Shown here one piece after another: positions 1-11,100 of a DNA stretch of 64,000 nt. The stretch covers positions 1 through 64,000 of the forward strand of contig QOQW01000011.1 of NCBI GenBank assembly GCA_003327425.1, read 5' to 3'. A program made the translations under genes and the position numbers. Numbering within the stretch: position 1 is the first letter of the stretch; each line of letters begins with the position of its first letter. The notes under the pieces are model-generated. The model saw nothing but the letters and a program-made list of their open reading frames with translations, ran no database searches and was not told where the DNA came from. This DNA is from Candidatus Ozemibacter sibiricus (GTDB taxonomy: Bacteria; Muiribacteriota; Ozemobacteria; Ozemobacterales; Ozemobacteraceae).

Positions 1-110
1 TGATCGGCTTCGGCAAAAGCTTCAAGGCACATAGAATGGCCAAAGGATGAATTGATGAGGCATTCCGGACTTCGTTCTTGGAAATTAGCACTGGGTGATG
101 GTTTCATGAG

Positions 111-383
111 TTGACCGATAATTGCTGGTCGCGTACCGAGGTGGTTGACTTCCCCGAGGATCGTTGTAGAATTAGGGTCAAGGCGCCTCCGGTCGAGGGT
201 GCGGCCAACGCGGCCCTGGTCGATTTCCTCGCCAAACTGTTCGGATTGCCGAAGAAGCAGGTCCTGCTCGAGCAGGGCGCCCACGGCAAGCAGAAGGTCT
301 TTCTGCTCGTCGGGATCGATCCGGCCACGGCGGAAGGCATCCTGTCGCCTTTCCTGCCCGGCGCCGGCAAGGAGAATGGATGA
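111..383 (+). CDS. DUF167/YggU-family protein, 5' end probably damaged
   Basis: This 90-residue frame carries the family core: an APPVEGAAN motif, then a leucine-rich helix and a final Gly/Lys strand region (GAHGKQKVFLL). DUF167 proteins are small cytosolic proteins of unknown role. The only start in frame is a TTG at 111, because an in-frame stop lies at 96-98, and no Shine-Dalgarno precedes it. About ten residues of the family's N-terminal strand (DG...PrASR) are missing. A similar segment (WKLALGDGF) is readable in the frame that starts at position 55 and ends at the TGA at 112-114, so a frameshift is likely. The stop overlaps the next start as ATGA, which suggests one transcript. Family assignment is fairly secure; integrity is not. 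Confidence 0.6.
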   Translation: MTDNCWSRTEVVDFPEDRCRIRVKAPPVEGAANAALVDFLAKLFGLPKKQVLLEQGAHGKQKVFLLVGIDPATAEGILSPFLPGAGKENG

Positions 384-808
384 AGATCAACCACTGGCTC
401 TGGCTCCTGTGGGGGGCCATGATCCTGTCGATGCTGCTGAAGCAGAAGATCGACACCTACATGGTGGTGGCCCTGATCATCCTGCCCATCCTGATCGCCC
501 TTCTCGAGCTGCAAGAGGAAGTCAGCAGCCTCAAGGAGGAAGGCAAACACCAGCGCAAATACATCATGGACCGCTTCGCCGCGGTCTCTGACAAGCTGAA
601 AGATCTGTCCGAGAGTCTCGAGAAGAAGCTGGTGGTCGATTTCGCCGAATTCGCCCGCACCGCCACTCCGACTGCCGCCTCCCGGCCCCTCAAGAAGAAG
701 AAAAAGAAGAAGCCTGCCCCGGCGGCGAGCGAGGCTCACCCTGATCTGGTCTCTGCCGCCGAGTCCACCGACGGAACCAAGGCCGCTCCCTCGAGCAAGA
801 AGGCCTGA
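380..808 (+). CDS. Small membrane protein with coiled coil and Lys-rich tail
   Basis: The protein has 142 residues and I do not recognise a family. Two hydrophobic segments at about residues 5-20 and 26-43 form a hairpin. A charged heptad-like helix follows (about 44-87, rich in E, K and L), and the tail ends in a run of lysines and an Ala/Pro/Ser-rich segment. This looks like an inner-membrane protein with a cytoplasmic coiled coil. Its ATG overlaps the stop of the DUF167 gene by 4 bases, so translation is probably coupled. Codon use matches the high-GC neighbourhood. Confidence 0.65.
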   Translation: MKINHWLWLLWGAMILSMLLKQKIDTYMVVALIILPILIALLELQEEVSSLKEEGKHQRKYIMDRFAAVSDKLKDLSESLEKKLVVDFAEFARTATPTAASRPLKKKKKKKPAPAASEAHPDLVSAAESTDGTKAAPSSKKA

Positions 809-819
809 GGCCGCCTTCC

Positions 820-845
820 GCCGACCGCTCCCGCCGCCGGTCGGC
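820..845 (+). terminator. Hairpin after the DUF167 gene pair
   Basis: An 8-bp perfect stem (820-827 with 838-845) with a 10-nt loop begins 12 nt after the stop codon. No T-run follows, so it may be only an mRNA-end hairpin rather than an intrinsic terminator. Confidence 0.35.
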
Positions 846-1244
846 AACACCCCGGAGAACGTTCCCCGCCTGCTTCGACGGTTCCCCCGAGGAACTACGT
901 GCGCACCGTCGATCGGTGCCCCGGTTGGGGCCCTGTCGGCGGAAGGGCGAACTATGGCCGGGGCTCCCTCCCGCCAGATGATCGCCGAGCGGAGAAGGAC
1001 GGTGGGAGCCATTAGAGCGCGGTTTCCCGCGAGGACACCGCCCCAGGCCACCGATCCCTGGATGTCGGCAGGGGCCTGCCGTCCGTGGAGCGTTCAGCCG
1101 GCGAGGGGGAGCGTGGCGCCCATGGCCAGACCAGGGCGTCGACGCGGGTCGCCAGCGGGCGCAGGAAGGCGGTTGCCCACCCCGGCCCGGGAGGTACCGC
1201 GACACCCCGAGCGGAATGGTCGAGAACCGCCCTGGGAGCCTTCC
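846..1244. other. Intergenic, no supported gene
   Basis: About 400 bp of high-GC sequence. Open frames exist on both strands, but none has a Shine-Dalgarno or a protein-like composition. The frame entering from 954 merges with the S1/P1-like gene, yet its first 117 codons are Arg/Pro/Ser-rich and lie upstream of that gene's promoter, so I read them as untranslated. Confidence 0.5.
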
Positions 1245-1273
1245 TTGACACCCCCCTCGTCCGTCAGTATAGT
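1245..1273 (+). promoter_or_regulatory. Sigma-70 promoter for the S1/P1-like gene
   Basis: TTGACA at 1245-1250, a 17-bp spacer and TATAGT at 1268-1273. Expected transcription start is near 1280, which gives a leader of about 25 nt holding the Shine-Dalgarno GAAGGGAAGG (1291-1300). This is the closest match to consensus in the window. Confidence 0.85.
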
Positions 1274-1304
1274 TAGTGGAAACACCAGCCGAAGGGAAGG
1301 TCCC

Positions 1305-2258
1305 ATGCTGAACCGCTGCGCCATTGTCGCCCTTCTCGCCCTCGGGATCATCTGCTCGTCCTCAGGCCAGCCTCCGGTCTGGGCCTGGGGCAGTCTGGCC
1401 CATAAAAAGATCACGTCCGACGCCTACCACATCATGCCCAAGGGGTTTCGCACGCTGCTGGGCGAGACCGACAAGGGCAAACCGGCCTTGCGGCCCCTGC
1501 TCGAGGCTTCCATCGAGCCTGATACCACCCTGAAAGATTTTCAGAACCACGTGTTCCATATCCACGGGTACAAGATGGGGAACGGGCCGTTCAAGGTCGA
1601 AGAGCTGGCCAAAGAGATCGTCGCCGACATCCAGAAGAAAACGCCGCGGGCCCAGGTCGCGCAGAAGCTCGGGTGGCTGGCCCATTACATCGCCGATCTG
1701 ACCCAGCCGCTCCACACCGGGGTCGCCACCTGGGAGGGCATCGAAGAAAAGGCCTACCATGCGGCCTGCGAAAAAGATGCGAACGACCACGTCTACGAGT
1801 TCGGCGTCTACTTCGATGGGGCCTATCCGGTCGAGCGCATCAGCGCGCGCATGGTCTACGAAGCGCTCTGGGCCAATCAGTACTATGCCCAGCTCGAAGA
1901 GATGTACACCAACGGCAAGCGGTGGCAGGACGCCAGGCCGATCCTCGCCAAATGCTACTCGCGGGCCGTCAACAACGTCGTCGATATCTGGTATTCCATC
2001 TGGCTGCGGGCCGGTGGCCGGGCCAATACCAAGATCGATGGCAAACCCAAATACTTCCCTCCCTACAATCCGAAGAAACCCAGCGGGGCCGCTCTGCCGC
2101 ATCGCACGATCGAAGATGCCGAGGCAGCCGAGGCCACCGCCGGCGCTGCCTTCGTTCCGGCTGCCACCGGGCCGGCCCCCGCGCCTGCGGTATCGCCCGC
2201 TGCCCCGGCTGCGGATGCGGGCGAGGGCGAGGCCTCGAGCGCTTCCGAACCCCGCTGA
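1305..2258 (+). CDS. Exported S1/P1 nuclease / zinc-dependent phospholipase C superfamily protein
   Basis: A 317-residue protein. A signal peptide (1-27) ends just before Trp28, so the mature chain would begin WGSLAH. This fits the superfamily, whose N-terminal Trp and His are zinc ligands. Further on are HVFHIH (candidate ligands) and AHYIADLTQPLH, which gives the H-x3-D-x5-H arrangement of the trinuclear zinc site, followed by conserved His/Asp residues. The last 60 residues are an Ala/Pro-rich tail. The fold should hydrolyse phosphodiester bonds outside the cytoplasm; nuclease versus phospholipase cannot be decided by eye. The ATG at 1305 was chosen because of the promoter and Shine-Dalgarno just upstream. 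Confidence 0.8.
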   Translation: MLNRCAIVALLALGIICSSSGQPPVWAWGSLAHKKITSDAYHIMPKGFRTLLGETDKGKPALRPLLEASIEPDTTLKDFQNHVFHIHGYKMGNGPFKVEELAKEIVADIQKKTPRAQVAQKLGWLAHYIADLTQPLHTGVATWEGIEEKAYHAACEKDANDHVYEFGVYFDGAYPVERISARMVYEALWANQYYAQLEEMYTNGKRWQDARPILAKCYSRAVNNVVDIWYSIWLRAGGRANTKIDGKPKYFPPYNPKKPSGAALPHRTIEDAEAAEATAGAAFVPAATGPAPAPAVSPAAPAADAGEGEASSASEPR

Positions 2259-2344
2259 CCCTTCCTGGCGCCGGCGGTCGCGCCCTCGTGATCGCGGGCC
2301 TGTCGGCCCCGTCAGCAAGCTGCCTTACTGTTCACCCTCCTGAC

Positions 2345-3661
2345 ATGCCGCTCCATCCGTTCCACCTGCTGACCGCTCCACTCGAGACGTTCGTCCTGCC
2401 CAACGGCTTGACCGCCGTTCTGCACCGCTTCCCCAGCCCGGCCGTCGGGCTGGCCTTCTACATGCGGGCCGGGCCGGCCTACGAGACGCCAGAGACCAAC
2501 GGCATCTCGCATGTCCTCGAGCACATGCTGTTCCGCGGGGTGCCCGCCTATCCGTCGTCGGAAGCCTTGACGCGCGCGCTCGACCGGGTCGGGGCCGAGG
2601 CCAATGCCGCCACCTTCACCGATCTCATCGTGCTGTCCTGCAAGGTGCTGCCCGAGGCGGTCGAAGAGGCTCTGACCCTCTTTCGCGACATGGTCACGGT
2701 GCCGGTCTTCGCTGGGCTCGAAGCCGAGCGCGAGATCATCCTCGAGGAGTTCCTCGAAGATTTCGACGAAGATGGCACCCTGACGGCCATCGACCAGCTG
2801 TCGAGCCAGCTGCTCTACCGCACGCACCCCTATGCCCTGCCCATCCTCGGCAACAAGGCCTTCCTCGAGCGCTTGACCGAAGACGATCTGCGCACGCATC
2901 TGGGGCGTTTCTGCCAGCCCGGCGCCAGTGTGGTCTGCCTGTCCGGCGATCTGCCCCCCACGTTGGCGGTGCGCGCCATGCTCGATCGGACGTTCGGCAC
3001 GATGCCGGCAGGCGATGTCTCGGCCACCGCCACCGTGCCGCCGTTGCCCCCGTTCCGGGGGCCGCGGCTGAACTGGGTCGATTCGCCCCGCAGCCAGATC
3101 GCCTGCCGGGTCTCCTTCCTGGGATGGCCTCTCGGGGATGCGGATTTCATCTTGCAGAAGGCCCTGGTGCGGCTGCTCGACAATCCGTCCGGCTCGCCCT
3201 TGCGGCAGGCGATGCAGGATGAGAAGGGCTTCTGCTACTCGCTGGCGGTCGGGCTCGATGCCTACGCGGCGGCCGGGGCGGTGCACGTCGATTTCTCGGT
3301 CAAGCCCGATCGGCTGGTCGACGCGCTCTACGAGTGCCTGCGCGTGCTGGCCCGCCTCGCCGAGCGGCCCCCCGCCGCCGACCTTGTCGAGCACATGGTG
3401 CAGCAGTACGTGAAAGGCAAACGGTTCGCCTCCAACGACCTGTGGGATTTCAGCGGCCGGGTGGGCTTCCGGGCGCTCTATCCCGGGCAGCCTTCATTGG
3501 AAGAAGAATACCACGCCAGCCAGCAGGTGCGGCCGCGCGATCTGCAGCGGCTGGCGCGGCGCCTGTTCCGGCCCGGCCGGCTCGGCGTCACCCTGGTCGG
3601 CCCCTGCTGCGGCGCCCACTACCACCGGGTCGGCCGCATGATCGACCGCTTCCCCGGCTGA
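2345..3661 (+). CDS. M16-family zinc peptidase (pitrilysin/insulinase type)
   Basis: A 438-residue protein, the normal size for single-chain bacterial M16B peptidases. The inverted zinc motif H56-V-L-E-H60 is intact, and the third ligand is found 75 residues on (E135 in LEEF). The N-terminal LPNGL strand and Ala/Gly-rich strand before the motif are typical. A second M16 lobe of similar fold occupies residues 220-430. No signal peptide is evident, so it may act in the cytoplasm or as part of peptide turnover. The longer reading frame upstream was rejected because it overlaps the previous gene out of frame. Only 86 bp separate it from that gene, without a clear promoter or Shine-Dalgarno. Confidence 0.88.
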   Translation: MPLHPFHLLTAPLETFVLPNGLTAVLHRFPSPAVGLAFYMRAGPAYETPETNGISHVLEHMLFRGVPAYPSSEALTRALDRVGAEANAATFTDLIVLSCKVLPEAVEEALTLFRDMVTVPVFAGLEAEREIILEEFLEDFDEDGTLTAIDQLSSQLLYRTHPYALPILGNKAFLERLTEDDLRTHLGRFCQPGASVVCLSGDLPPTLAVRAMLDRTFGTMPAGDVSATATVPPLPPFRGPRLNWVDSPRSQIACRVSFLGWPLGDADFILQKALVRLLDNPSGSPLRQAMQDEKGFCYSLAVGLDAYAAAGAVHVDFSVKPDRLVDALYECLRVLARLAERPPAADLVEHMVQQYVKGKRFASNDLWDFSGRVGFRALYPGQPSLEEEYHASQQVRPRDLQRLARRLFRPGRLGVTLVGPCCGAHYHRVGRMIDRFPG

Positions 3662-3794
3662 AGCGCCTGCTCAGGCTCTGTCGGCGACGGGGCTGGCCTG
3701 GCTCCCCACGACGTGGGACCGAGGCAAACGGTATCCGCTGGCCCTGGCTTTGACCACCGGGGCCCTCCCATACGTGAGGGCGAGGCATCGCCGA

Positions 3795-6122
<2,328 letters not shown>

Positions 6123-6209
6123 GGTGCTCCTCTGCGACCGCGGTTTGGGGGGAGAGGCGAGCCCGGTCGGGCCGGCCCGCCGTCATCTCCACGGGATCAT
6201 GGCAGGGCC

Positions 6210-6238
6210 ACCATAGCACACGCCGGGCCGAATTTCAA
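6210..6238 (-). promoter_or_regulatory. Sigma-70 promoter for the OPT transporter
   Basis: On the minus strand, TTGAAA (6238-6233), a 17-bp spacer and TATGGT (6215-6210). The expected leader is about 80 nt. It lies in the 152-bp gap after the HEAT-repeat gene, so the transporter can be transcribed on its own. Confidence 0.75.
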
Positions 6239-6274
6239 AACGGCGAACCGTCGGGACTCGTTCGGTGGTCGGCG

Positions 6275-8068
6275 CTACCGCTCGGAAACCGGCAGGTCGG
6301 GGTCGGCGGGGCGATCAGGATCGGCATCGACGCTGGGGGAGCCTGGGCTGGGAACAGAGAAGGGTGGTCGGGGGGCCGGTGGTGCTGGATCGAGGCGCGC
6401 GGGGTCGTCCTCCCAGGGTCGGCTGGGAGGAAGAAGGTCTTCCGTGGAGGATCGGAGAGGGCTGGTCGCATAGCTGGAAGGAGGCGAGCCAGCCGCGGAG
6501 ATCGATGGCCCGGCCGGCTGTTCGGAGAGGGCGGGAAGGTCGGCGGACGCCCGGAGATGATCGGAGGTCTCGTCCGCTGTTGCGCCTGGTCGGCCCATGG
6601 CGGGGCGGTCGAAGGCGGTCGGGGGTGTGGGAGGCGGAGCGGGGTCGAACGTCGGGGCGGCCTGAAGGCTGGGGGACGGGCGCGATCCTGGGGCCACGCC
6701 GTCTTGGTTGGGGTCGGTCCAGCTCCCGCCCCCGGTCGGTCGGGCCAGGCGCAGAAGGAGGTCGGTGGCCATCTCGGCCATCTCGGTGCCGCTGCGGCTT
6801 TGCGCCATCAGGGCGTTGACCCCATCGGGGTCTTCGGCCAGGCCGGTGGCATAGGCGGCGCAGACCTGCTGGTCAGGGGTGCCGTGGTACATCAGGGTCT
6901 GCAGGACCAGCAGCCCGTTCGGTCCGAGGGCGAGGAGGGCGAGGGCGGCGGTCTTGCGGACGTTCCAGCTGCGGTCATCGGTGAGCGCGGCCAGTTGGTC
7001 GGTGAACTGGGTCAGCTTCAATTTTCCGCACAGGTAGGCGCCGGATGTGCGATCCGGCTCGGCCGGACTCTTCAGCATGGCGGCGATGACCGGCAGGCCG
7101 TCCTGGTGGCCGAGTTCCCAGAGGGCCTGGGCGGTGTCGGCGCGCACGCGATGATCGGGGTCGGCCAGCATGGCCTTGAGCCGGGCGACGATCGCCTCGT
7201 CGGGGTGGCCCAGGCTGAGCAGACGACGTTTGACGGCCAGCACGGCATTGGCCCGAGTGCGGGGGTCGCTGCTGTCGAAGGCTTCCAGCAGGGGGCCCAT
7301 CGTGGTGGCATCCTGGAAATCGCCGAACGCGGACATGATGGTGGCGCGGATCCGGTGGTTGGTGGTGGTGCGCGCCAGCTCCTTGAGGGCGGGCACGGCG
7401 TGCGGGTCGCGCAACTGCGCCAGGGTCTGGATGGCGGCGATGACGATCGTCTCGGAAGCGTGGCCGAGCAGGCTCTGGAGCTTGGCCGAGGCCGAGGCGG
7501 TCCCGGTGCGGCCGATGGCGGCGATGGCCACCCGGGCCACGTCGGGTTCGGCATCCTCGAGATTGGCCTGGAAGAGGGGCTGCCACTCGATGCCGCCCAG
7601 GGCATCGAGGATGATGATGGTGCCCCACCGCAGCGCGCGCGACCAGCTTTCGAACTCGGTGAGCAGGGTTTCGCGGGCCTTGGCCTGGCCCTGCCCGGCC
7701 AGGGTGACGATGGCGAACGCCCGCTCCGAGGCTTCCCCTTTCTCGGTCATCTCGACGAGAGGGCGTTCGGCCATCTCGGGCGACACTCCGTCGCCGATGA
7801 AGGCGAGCAGGGTGCGGTGCAGGCGGTAGCGTTCCAGCAGTCCTTCGAGGGCTTTGCGGCGGATCAGCTCGGGATCGGACAGTCGCTCCAGGTGCCGGGT
7901 GAAGACGTCGATGGGCATAGGAAAGGCGGTACCCTTGATGATGCCCAGCAGTCGGGACTCGATCGATGGGTAGTTGTCCCCCAGCAAGCGGAAGACCCCG
8001 ACTGCGTAGTGGATCAGGAATCGTTCATAGCGTTCGAGCAGATCGGCAAGTTCGATGGGTTTCAGCAT
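6275..8068 (-). CDS. HEAT-repeat protein with Pro/Ser-rich tail
   Basis: A 597-residue protein. From about residue 130 to 450 it is a chain of helical repeats of 30-35 residues of HEAT/PBS-lyase type (examples: ARVAIAAIGRTGTASASAKL, ALWELGHQDGLPVIAAML, AALALLALGPNGLLVL). These form superhelical protein-binding scaffolds. Residues 455-597 are low-complexity, rich in P, S, A and D. No signal peptide is seen. A GAGAGG site precedes the ATG. The gene starts 70 bp after the giant TPR gene on the same strand, so the two scaffold proteins are probably cotranscribed. No enzymatic motif is visible. Confidence 0.8.
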   Translation of the reverse strand: MLKPIELADLLERYERFLIHYAVGVFRLLGDNYPSIESRLLGIIKGTAFPMPIDVFTRHLERLSDPELIRRKALEGLLERYRLHRTLLAFIGDGVSPEMAERPLVEMTEKGEASERAFAIVTLAGQGQAKARETLLTEFESWSRALRWGTIIILDALGGIEWQPLFQANLEDAEPDVARVAIAAIGRTGTASASAKLQSLLGHASETIVIAAIQTLAQLRDPHAVPALKELARTTTNHRIRATIMSAFGDFQDATTMGPLLEAFDSSDPRTRANAVLAVKRRLLSLGHPDEAIVARLKAMLADPDHRVRADTAQALWELGHQDGLPVIAAMLKSPAEPDRTSGAYLCGKLKLTQFTDQLAALTDDRSWNVRKTAALALLALGPNGLLVLQTLMYHGTPDQQVCAAYATGLAEDPDGVNALMAQSRSGTEMAEMATDLLLRLARPTGGGSWTDPNQDGVAPGSRPSPSLQAAPTFDPAPPPTPPTAFDRPAMGRPGATADETSDHLRASADLPALSEQPAGPSISAAGSPPSSYATSPLRSSTEDLLPPSRPWEDDPARLDPAPPAPRPPFSVPSPGSPSVDADPDRPADPDLPVSER

Positions 8069-8138
8069 GGCGAACCTCTCGGCAGGGGTGAGCGGGACGG
8101 CCGGACGGCGTGGCGGCGCCGAGCCGATGGCGGGACGG

Positions 8139-11100
8139 TCATTTGCCGCTGATCCGCAGCAGCGCCTCGCGGACCTGGTTCTGCAGCGGCGAGTTCGGAT
8201 AGAGGTTGAGGATCTTCTCGTAGGCCTGGCGGGCCCGGGCGTAGTCGCGCTGGTAGGCCTCGTAGGTGAAGGCGATGGCGAACTGGGCGTCGGCGGCGAA
8301 CTGGTTCTGGTAGAAGAGGTTGTTCATCTCCTCCCAGGTCTGGATGGCGCCGGCGTAATCGGCGAAGCCTTCCCGCAGCACGAACCCGAGCCGGTAGTAG
8401 GCCTCGTGCACCAGGGGATCGTTGCGCTTGGTATCGATCAGGCGCTGGTAGACGCGCCGCGCTTCGTCGAAATTCAGAATCAGTTGCTCGTTGGCCTTGC
8501 CGATCTTCAGGTTGGCCTCGTCAGCCAACGGCGAGGTCGGATGGGCGCGCACGAACTCCTCGAGCAGGCGCAGGGCTTTGTGCCCGTCGCGCAGCTTGGT
8601 CATGTACATCTCGTACAACTGCATGGTCACGTTCGGCAGGTCGGGGTCGTCGGGATTCTGGTCGAGCCAGCGCTGCATGTACTCAGCGGCCTTCTGCGGG
8701 TCGAGCAGGCGATCTTCGCACAGGGCGACCAGTTCTCGCATGATCTCGTAGGCGGCGGGGGATTCGGGGTTTTCCTCCCAGAGCTGGACCATCTCGCGCT
8801 CGGCGCGCGGGTAGTCCTGCAGGTCGTCGATCTGCCGTTTCTTGATCTCATCGAGGGCGTCGAGGATGTCGCGATCCTCGTCGGTGTATTCCCGCTTGAC
8901 CGCCTTGCGGGCCCGGGGCTGTTCGGCCTTGACCAGCCGTTTGGCGGCCAGCGCGCGCAGCTTCTGCCGGGCGAACTGCCGCACCGCCGGCACCTTCGCG
9001 TAGTCGTCCCGGATCGACTGCCAGTAGAGGTCGGCCAGATCGGGATTGGCCAGTTTGTCCTCGACCAGGTTGCCGATCCGCAGGATCAGGTCGAAGTGCT
9101 GCGGAGCCGGCGTGTACGACCGCAGCAAGGCGTCGAGGTGGCCGACCGCCTTGACGTAGTCCTTCTTGCGTTCGTAGAGATCGGCGATCTTCAGCATCAG
9201 ATCGCGGGCGCGAGCCTGGGGCGGGTGGGTCTTCAGGTAGGCTTCATACTGGGCGATGGCCCGGTCGAGATCGCGCAGGTCGTTCTCGAGCACCTTCCCG
9301 ATGTAATACGGAAAATCGGTGGCCCCGGTGCGGGAATACTGCCGCAGACGGTTCATTTCCTCGATGTTCATCTGGGCGGTCAGCTCGCGCTCGAGTTCCT
9401 GCAGTTTCGCCCGGTGGATCGGCACCAGCGACCGGAACTGGAGGAGCTGGTTGAGGCGGGCGTGGGCCGGGGTCAGCCGTCCCGCCGCCTTGTCGATGAG
9501 ATACAGGGAATAGAGGGCCGAGCGGCTCAGCCGACTGCGGGGGTAGCGATTGACCAGGGCGGTGAAGAACCGTTCGGCCTCGAGCGGGCGGCCAGCCGCG
9601 CGGTGCAGGCGCGCCATGCGGTAGAGCAGCATGTCCTTGCGGCACCCGGGGTGGTACAGGGCCCGCAGCGCCTGTTCGTAGGCGGCCAGGGCCTGGTCCG
9701 ACCGGCCTTCCTCTTCGAGCAGCCTTCCTTTCCAGTAGAGCAGCCGGGCGGTCTGGGGCCGGTTCTCGAGCTTGCCCAGCGCCTCCTCGACCATGGCCAG
9801 GGCCAGAGGGCGGTCGCCCTCGAGGCGCCAGACCCTGAACAATTCGTCGAGGCCGGCGTCATGGTCGGACCGCGATTCGGAATAGAGGATCTTCTCGCGG
9901 AACCGCCGCAGCGAGGTGATGCGCCGGGTGAGCTGCTCGCGCAGATCGGGGTCATGCGTGACGGCGAGCCCCTGCTCCCAATAACGCAGGGCCCGCTCGG
10001 CCGCCCGCTCGCGGGCGAGGGCGAGGTCGCCCAGCTTGAGCAGGGCTTCCCCGCGGTGCCGGGCCTCGGGGCCCAGGGCGGCCGCGGCTTCGTAGTTCTC
10101 GGCGGCCTTGGCGGAATCCTGCAGGGCCTCCTGGTACAGGCGGCCCCGCTCGAGCAGGATCTCTTCGGCTTCATCTGGCTTGACCCCGGCTTTCAGCATG
10201 GTGTCCAGCTCTTCCAGGGACCGGATGGCCCGGGTGTTCTCGGCGCGGATCTTGCTCTCGCGGAAGAACTCGGAATGCGGATAGACGAGGGTGATCTCGT
10301 AGAAGAGATCCTGGGCGCGGTATTTGGTGTGCTCGGCGCCTTCCACCAGATTGGCGAGGCGGAACAGACGGGCCGGGGTCTGCGGTTCCTCGGGGAACTG
10401 CTCGATCTGCCGTTCGATCTCGGCGATCGTTCCCCGTTTGGCGAGGTCGCCGCGCTTCTTTTCGACCCAGATCTGCGCCTCGGGCGTCTGGAAGGTGTCG
10501 CCCCAGGCGGTCAGCATCTCTTCGGCCCGGTCGAGATCCTGGTCTTTCTCGGCCTTGCGCACCACCCGCTGGAGGGCGGCGAACCGCGGCTTCTCGTCGC
10601 CCCCGGCCTCGAGCGCTTTGAGCACGTAGTCGAACCGGTCGGTCAGCTTCTCCAGGCGCAGGTAGATCTCGGGTTTGCGCGGAGAATCGAAGGCGAGAGC
10701 GGCTTCGAGGGTGCGCACCGCCTCTTCCTTCTTCTGGTCGAGTTCCTGGAGACGGGCCTTGCGCAGAGAGGCCTCGACCCGGGTCGGCCCGGGCAGGCTC
10801 GCATCGTCGATCAGCTTGTCATAGAACCGTAGAGCGTTCTTGGTGTCCTTGGCGGCCTCGTAGACCTGCGGGATCCGCTCGCGGCAGGCCAGCGCCCGGC
10901 GCCCGGTGGGGAAGAAGGACAGGTATTCGAAATAGGCCTTGTTGGCGGCCTCGTAGTCGCGGACGAACCGGTCGAGGGCCTGGGCCAGCCGGAACAGCAG
11001 GTCGGCCAGCTCGGGCGGATAGTTCCGGGTGGTCAAAATCTTCTGCGCTTCGGTGGCGAAGGCTTTGCCATCGCGCTTGCGGAAAAGCCGCCAGGACACG

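Noticed and set aside
954-1304. In-frame extension upstream of the S1/P1-like gene
   Set aside because: It is Arg/Pro-rich, lies upstream of a near-consensus promoter and would place the signal peptide inside the protein.
3704-3717. Short inverted repeat in the convergent gap after the M16 gene
   Set aside because: The stem is only 5-6 bp with a 1-3 nt loop and no T-run, so it is unlikely to be a terminator.
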